Shown piece by piece: positions 59,612-64,000 of a stretch of DNA of 64,000 bases; position 1 is the stretch's first letter, and each line of letters begins with the position of its first letter. The notes below the pieces were generated by a model that worked only from the letters and a program-made list of their open reading frames with translations, was not told the origin of the DNA and ran no database searches. The stretch lies in NCBI GenBank assembly GCA_022376925.1, contig JAIOJX010000003.1, positions 38,555,874 to 38,619,873 on the forward strand, read 5' to 3'. This stretch comes from Tragulus kanchil (Eukaryota; Chordata; Mammalia; Artiodactyla; Tragulidae). Made by a program: the position numbers and the translations under genes.

Positions 59612-61654
59612 GGGGCTTCCCTGGTGGCCCAGTGGGTAAAGAGTCTGCCTTGCAGTGCAAGGGGCGCTGGTTCGATCCCTGGCCCGGGAAGATCCCACGT
59701 GCCTAGGAACAGCTGAGCCGGTGTGTCCAATTATGAGCCAGTGCTCTGGAGCACATGCTCTCAGAGCCAGCTGTCTGCAACGAGAGGCCACTGTGATGGG
59801 AGGCCCACACACACCAAAGAATAAAGATGGATAAAAGACACTCATGAAAGAAATTAAAGAAGACTTAAACAGATGGAGAGATATTCCATGTCCCTGGGTC
59901 GGAAGAATCAATATTGTGAAAATGACCATACTACCAAATATCATCTACAGATTCAATGCAATACCTATTCAACTTCCATTGACATTTTTCACAGAACTAG
60001 ACCAAACAATAACACAGTTCATACGGAAACACAAAAGACCTCGAATAGCCAAAGCAATTCTGAAAAAGAAAAACGGAGCTGGAGGGATCAGCCTCCCTAA
60101 CTTCAGACTCTACTACAAAGCAAAAGTCATCAAGATAGTATGGTACTGGCACAAAAACAGAACTATCGACCAATGGAACAAGATAGAGAACCCAGAGATA
60201 AACCCACACACCTATGGGTACCTTATTTTTGATAAAGGAGGAGAAACTATAAAATGGGACAAAGACAGCCTCTTCAACAAGTGGTGCTGGGAAAATTGGA
60301 CAGCTACATGCAAAAAAATGAAATTGGAACATTTCCTGACACCATACACTAACATCAACTCAAAATGGATTAAAGACCTAAATGTAAGACCAGAAACCAT
60401 CAAACTCTTAGAGGAGAATATAGGCAAAACCCTCAAGGACATAAATCAAAGCAAGATCTTCTCTGACCCACCAACTAAAATAGCAGAACTGAAAAGAAAA
60501 ATGAACATATGGGACCTCATGAAACTTAAAAGCTTTTGTACAGCAAAAGAAATTACAAAAAAGCTCAACAGACACCCCATAGAGTGGGAGAAAATCATAG
60601 CAAATGAAACAACAGACAAAGAATTAATCTCCAGGATCTACGGGCAGCTCAGACAACTCAGCACAGGGAAAACGAACAACCCAATCAAAAAATGGGAAAA
60701 GATCTAAAGAGACGCCTCTCCAAAGAGGACATACAGATGGCCCAAAAGCACATGAAATGATGCTCAACCTCGCTTATTATTAGAGAAATGCAAATTAAAC
60801 CTACAGTGAGATGTCACCTCACACCCGTCAGAATGGCCATCTTCAAAAAATCTGCAGACAATAAAGAGAAAAGGGAACCCTCTTGCATTGCTGGTGGGAA
60901 TGTAAACTGATACAGCCTCTATGGAAGACAGTATGGAGATTTCTTAAAAAACTAAAAATAGAAGCACCCTATGACCCAGCAATCCCACTACTAGGCTCAT
61001 ATCCTGATGAAATCAAAACAGAAAGAAGCACCTGTACCCCAATGTTCATTGCAGCTCTCTATACAATAGCCAAAACATGGAAGCAACCTAGATGTCCATC
61101 GACGAATGAATGGATCCAGAAGTTCTGGTACATATATACAATGGAATACTACTCAGCTGTTCAAAGAAATGCAAAAGACTCAGTCCTAATGAAGTGGCTG
61201 GTTCTAGAACCTATCATAAAAAGTGAAGTAAGTCAAAAAGAGAAAGACAAATACAGTATACTAACACACATATATGGAATCTAGTAGGACGGTCTTGATA
61301 TCACACGCAGGGAACTCATGGAAAAACAGACAGAGCATAGACATAGGGACATCGTGGCGAAGAAATAGGAAGAGGGAAGCAAGGAGGAAGTAACAAGGAA
61401 ACCTATAGTGTTATGTGTGGAAAAGATAGCTAGTGTCATAGTGCTCGGGGAACAGGAGTGCTTACAATGGCTTGGGGCGAAGGTCTGGATGGGTGGGATG
61501 GGGGGATCTGGGCGGGTGGGGACCATGGATATGCATATGACTGATCTGGGAACATACATGTCTGTGAACAACAAAACTCTGTAAAACCTTTAAAATAAAG
61601 AATAAAAAATAAATAAATAAATAAATGATGACTTAGAGGTGCAAAGGGAAAAAA
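59612..61654 (+). mobile_element. tRNA-Glu SINE, split by L1
   Basis: The SINE head and body run 59612-59836. Its tail, recognisable as AATAAATGATGACTTAGAGG plus GCAAAGGGAAAA, resumes at about 61616. Target duplications AAAGTACAAAACTG (59598-59611) and AAAGTATAAAACTG (61655-61668) enclose the whole. Confidence 0.8.
59837..61615 (+). mobile_element. L1 3' fragment with ORF2 C-terminus
   Basis: 5'-truncated L1. The frame 59844-60707 encodes the ORF2 region after the RT core ([46 protein letters not shown]). The frame 60883-61284 holds the C-terminal cysteine region ([19 protein letters not shown]) and [10 protein letters not shown]. Between them, 60708-60882 is L1 text with frame breaks and a small deletion near 60865. 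The 3' UTR (61285-61590) is G-rich, ending in an ATAAATAAATAA tail. The endonuclease and RT catalytic centre are missing, so it cannot move on its own. Confidence 0.93.
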
Positions 61655-61953
61655 AAAGTATAAAACTGACTTAGAATATTATAAACCTCCATTAGACTAC
61701 CTTCTATATCCTGGAAACTATTTTTTAAAAAAAGACAAAATAAAGAGATCTAGAAAGGACCTCAAAATAGAGTAAAGGCAGTTTTTTGGTTTTTTGTTTT
61801 TTCAAAACAAAAAAAACCCACAGAAATCATACTTTAAAAATGTGAACCATCTATATTTGAAGAATTCACTATGCTAAAAGAAATTACAAAGTCTGGAAGG
61901 AAAAACTGTCTAGTAGTTCTAATCCAACAAGTATTCATTATGTTTTCACCAGT

Positions 61954-64000
61954 TTTGAACCACACTCATTAGCAAGCTATTTGAGGTGTGACACATTTTA
62001 CATAATGAGGCTGTGATTCACGGGGACTGAATAGAGACCACGTGTTTCCCAATGAGCTATCAAAAGTCAACACATACAGGACTAATCACCATGTCATCAA
62101 ACGGCCACACCTCGCCTTCTATAAAAACTTTTCTTCTGTTTTTCTTGTCCCTTCTGATATTTTCCTAATGTAGTTAAATAAGATCACGACCACCTGAAAC
62201 AACCTAAGATGTATGTTAGATTTCATCTGGGGTTTAATCCTCTCACTCCACACACTTCTATTAAGTGATTGTTCAGTCCTCTAATTTTTAAAGGGAAAGA
62301 AGTATTTGCCATATCTACATCACAGCCCACAAACGATATGTGAAAATATCTGACCCCTTCACAAAGAAAAGGGAAAAAAGAAAAACTAGAGTCGAGGCCA
62401 GTGCATCTTGGAGCCATGTGACCCTGTATGCTGACTGGCCAACCTGCTGGAAAGAAGCTGAGAAGTGACAGCATCACGTCTGAGGTTCTTGGGTGAGATG
62501 CCTCCTGTGAATTTATAATTACTCCCCCTGAGCATGCTAGAGGGCAAAACAGCGTGGCCGAAAGCTCACTCTGCCAAACATTGCTGCCAGACCTGTCCTC
62601 CCACCTGCAGTCTCCAAAGAAACCCTTGATAGGAAGCTTTTAAAGGGCGTATGTTGTGGAAGGAAATACCTACCAACTAAATCCATCCTCATAAGTGCCA
62701 AGCTGGCAAATTTCAAAAATTCCCATTTCTTTTGCTAAGAAATATATTAATTGAATAAACCAACGAGAATGATCTTCATACCCTTTACTGTTTTCTTTAG
62801 GGTTTTATTTTAATCCTCTCACTGGATGAGATTTCCCACCTACATGAGCACTGAGTTTTTCTACAGCTTCACTTCTCCGTTCCAGTTCTGGCCATGAAAT
62901 CCACACGTCTTAAATCCCAAACATTCTGGGAACCTTTCAAAGGCCACTTCACACTAGACTAATTATCAGTAAAACACTCACTAACAAAAGTCAGCAGGCA
63001 CTCACCTCGCTTAAATTTTTCAGTTACTTCTAATAAGTAGTCATTTGAACCACACTCATTAGCAAGCTATTTGAGGTGTGACACATTTTACATAATGAGG
63101 CTGTGATTCACGGGGACTGAATAGAGACCACGTGTTTCCCAATGAGCTATCAAAAGTCAACACATACAGGACTAATCACCATGTCATCAAACGGCCACAC
63201 CTCGCCTTCTATAAAAACTTTTCTTCTGTTTTTCTTGTCCCTTCTGATATTTTCCTAATGTAGTTAAATAAGATCACGACCACCTGAAACAACCTAAGAT
63301 GTATGTTAGATTTCATCTGGGGTTTAATCCTCTCACTCCACACACTTCTATTAAGTGATTGTTCAGTCCTCTAATTTTTAAAGGGAAAGAAGTATTTGCC
63401 ATATCTACATCACAGCCCACAAACGATATGTGAAAATATCTGACCCCTTCACAAAGAAAAGGGAAAAAAGAAAAACTAGAGTCGAGGCCAGTGCATCTTG
63501 GAGCCATGTGACCCTGTATGCTGACTGGCCAACCTGCTGGAAAGAAGCTGAGAAGTGACAGCATCACGTCTGAGGTTCTTGGGTGAGATGCCTCCTGTGA
63601 ATTTATAATTACTCCCCCTGAGCATGCTAGAGGGCAAAACAGCGTGGCCGAAAGCTCACTCTGCCAAACATTGCTGCCAGACCTGTCCTCCCACCTGCAG
63701 TCTCCAAAGAAACCCTTGATAGGAAGCTTTTAAAGGGCGTATGTTGTGGAAGGAAATACCTACCAACTAAATCCATCCTCATAAGTGCCAAGCTGGCAAA
63801 TTTCAAAAATTCCCATTTCTTTTGCTAAGAAATATATTAATTGAATAAACCAACGAGAATGATCTTCATACCCTTTACTGTTTTCTTTAGGGTTTTATTT
63901 TAATCCTCTCACTGGATGAGATTTCCCACCTACATGAGCACTGAGTTTTTCTACAGCTTCACTTCTCCGTTCCAGTTCTGGCCATGAAATCCACACGTCT
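61954..64000 (+). repeat. Adjacent direct duplication 19 (61954-63043 / 63044-64000+)
   Basis: Offset is 1,090. No difference was seen over the 957 bases available. The second copy runs off the end of the window, so its right edge is unknown. Confidence 0.95.

Larger units (their letters stand above)
46833..64000 (-). other. LMO7: LMO7 intron or upstream region (partial)
   Basis: This lies upstream of the exon at 46762-46832 on the minus strand. No further exon was recognised. LMO7 has several alternative 5' ends, so an unrecognised first exon could be hidden here. Stretches without an assignable element include 46835-47584, 49425-50186, 57080-57819, 58953-59284 and 61670-64000. Confidence 0.55.

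Noticed and set aside
59844..60707. A 287-codon open frame, the longest in the window
   Set aside because: It is the C-terminal part of L1 ORF2 in a 5'-truncated element, not a host gene.
2780..64000. Idea that the 1.1-kb units are a new tandem-repeat or mobile family
   Set aside because: The units share no sequence with each other and have no common ends or target duplications; only the length is shared.

Overview
This window is mammalian nuclear DNA from a ruminant artiodactyl. BovB LINE fragments, Bov-tA/Bov-A SINEs, artiodactyl L1 3' ends and mariner-type MITEs occur throughout, together with ancient mammalian repeats (MIR, L2, MLT1-like, MER5A-like). There is no bacterial or viral gene organisation, and almost every open frame lies inside a retroposon or noncoding intron. 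The exact species cannot be read from the sequence. A very abundant, young tRNA-Glu-derived SINE that differs from the cattle Bov-tA consensus I know may be lineage-specific.

The only host protein-coding sequence I can support is part of LMO7 (LIM domain only 7), on the minus strand. Two short exons with good splice sites encode consecutive pieces of its N-terminal calponin-homology (CH) domain. The upstream exon is at 46762-46832 (71 nt). The next exon is at 28095-28164 (70 nt), and an identical second copy lies at 29186-29255. The rest of the window is LMO7 intron: the intron before the first exon (46833 upward), the intron between the two, and the intron after the second (28094 downward). 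I did not find the following CH exon, so it probably lies beyond position 1.

The dominant feature is something else. Nineteen times, a block of about 1.0-1.16 kb (once 0.73 kb) is followed at once by a near-identical direct copy of itself. Together these add about 20 kb, roughly a third of the window. The breakpoints share no element. Copies differ mostly by 1-3 base indels in homopolymers or short repeats, and several junctions carry short scrambled scars. The uniform length and unrelated ends fit unmerged overlaps between neighbouring assembly pieces better than biology. The duplicated CH exon supports this: it is 70 nt long and including it twice would shift the frame.

Layout. 1-2780: old L1 and SINEs, including a SINE nested in a SINE. 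2780-12343: four duplicated blocks with BovB, MIR, MLT1-like LTR, mariner and young SINEs. 12343-18452: a stretch without duplications, with L2, L1, BovB and MER5A remnants. 18453-26299: two duplicated blocks, a Tigger-like element inside an MLT1-like LTR, a deleted BovB and SINEs nested in SINEs. 27741-36013: duplicated blocks carrying the doubled LMO7 exon and minus-strand SINEs. 36014-46475: mostly intron plus Bov-tA copies and three duplicated blocks. 46762-46832: LMO7 exon. 47180-58952: five duplicated blocks with BovB, an endogenous-retrovirus LTR and MIRs. 59612-61668: an L1 3' fragment inserted into a young SINE. 61954-64000: a last duplicated block, cut by the window end.
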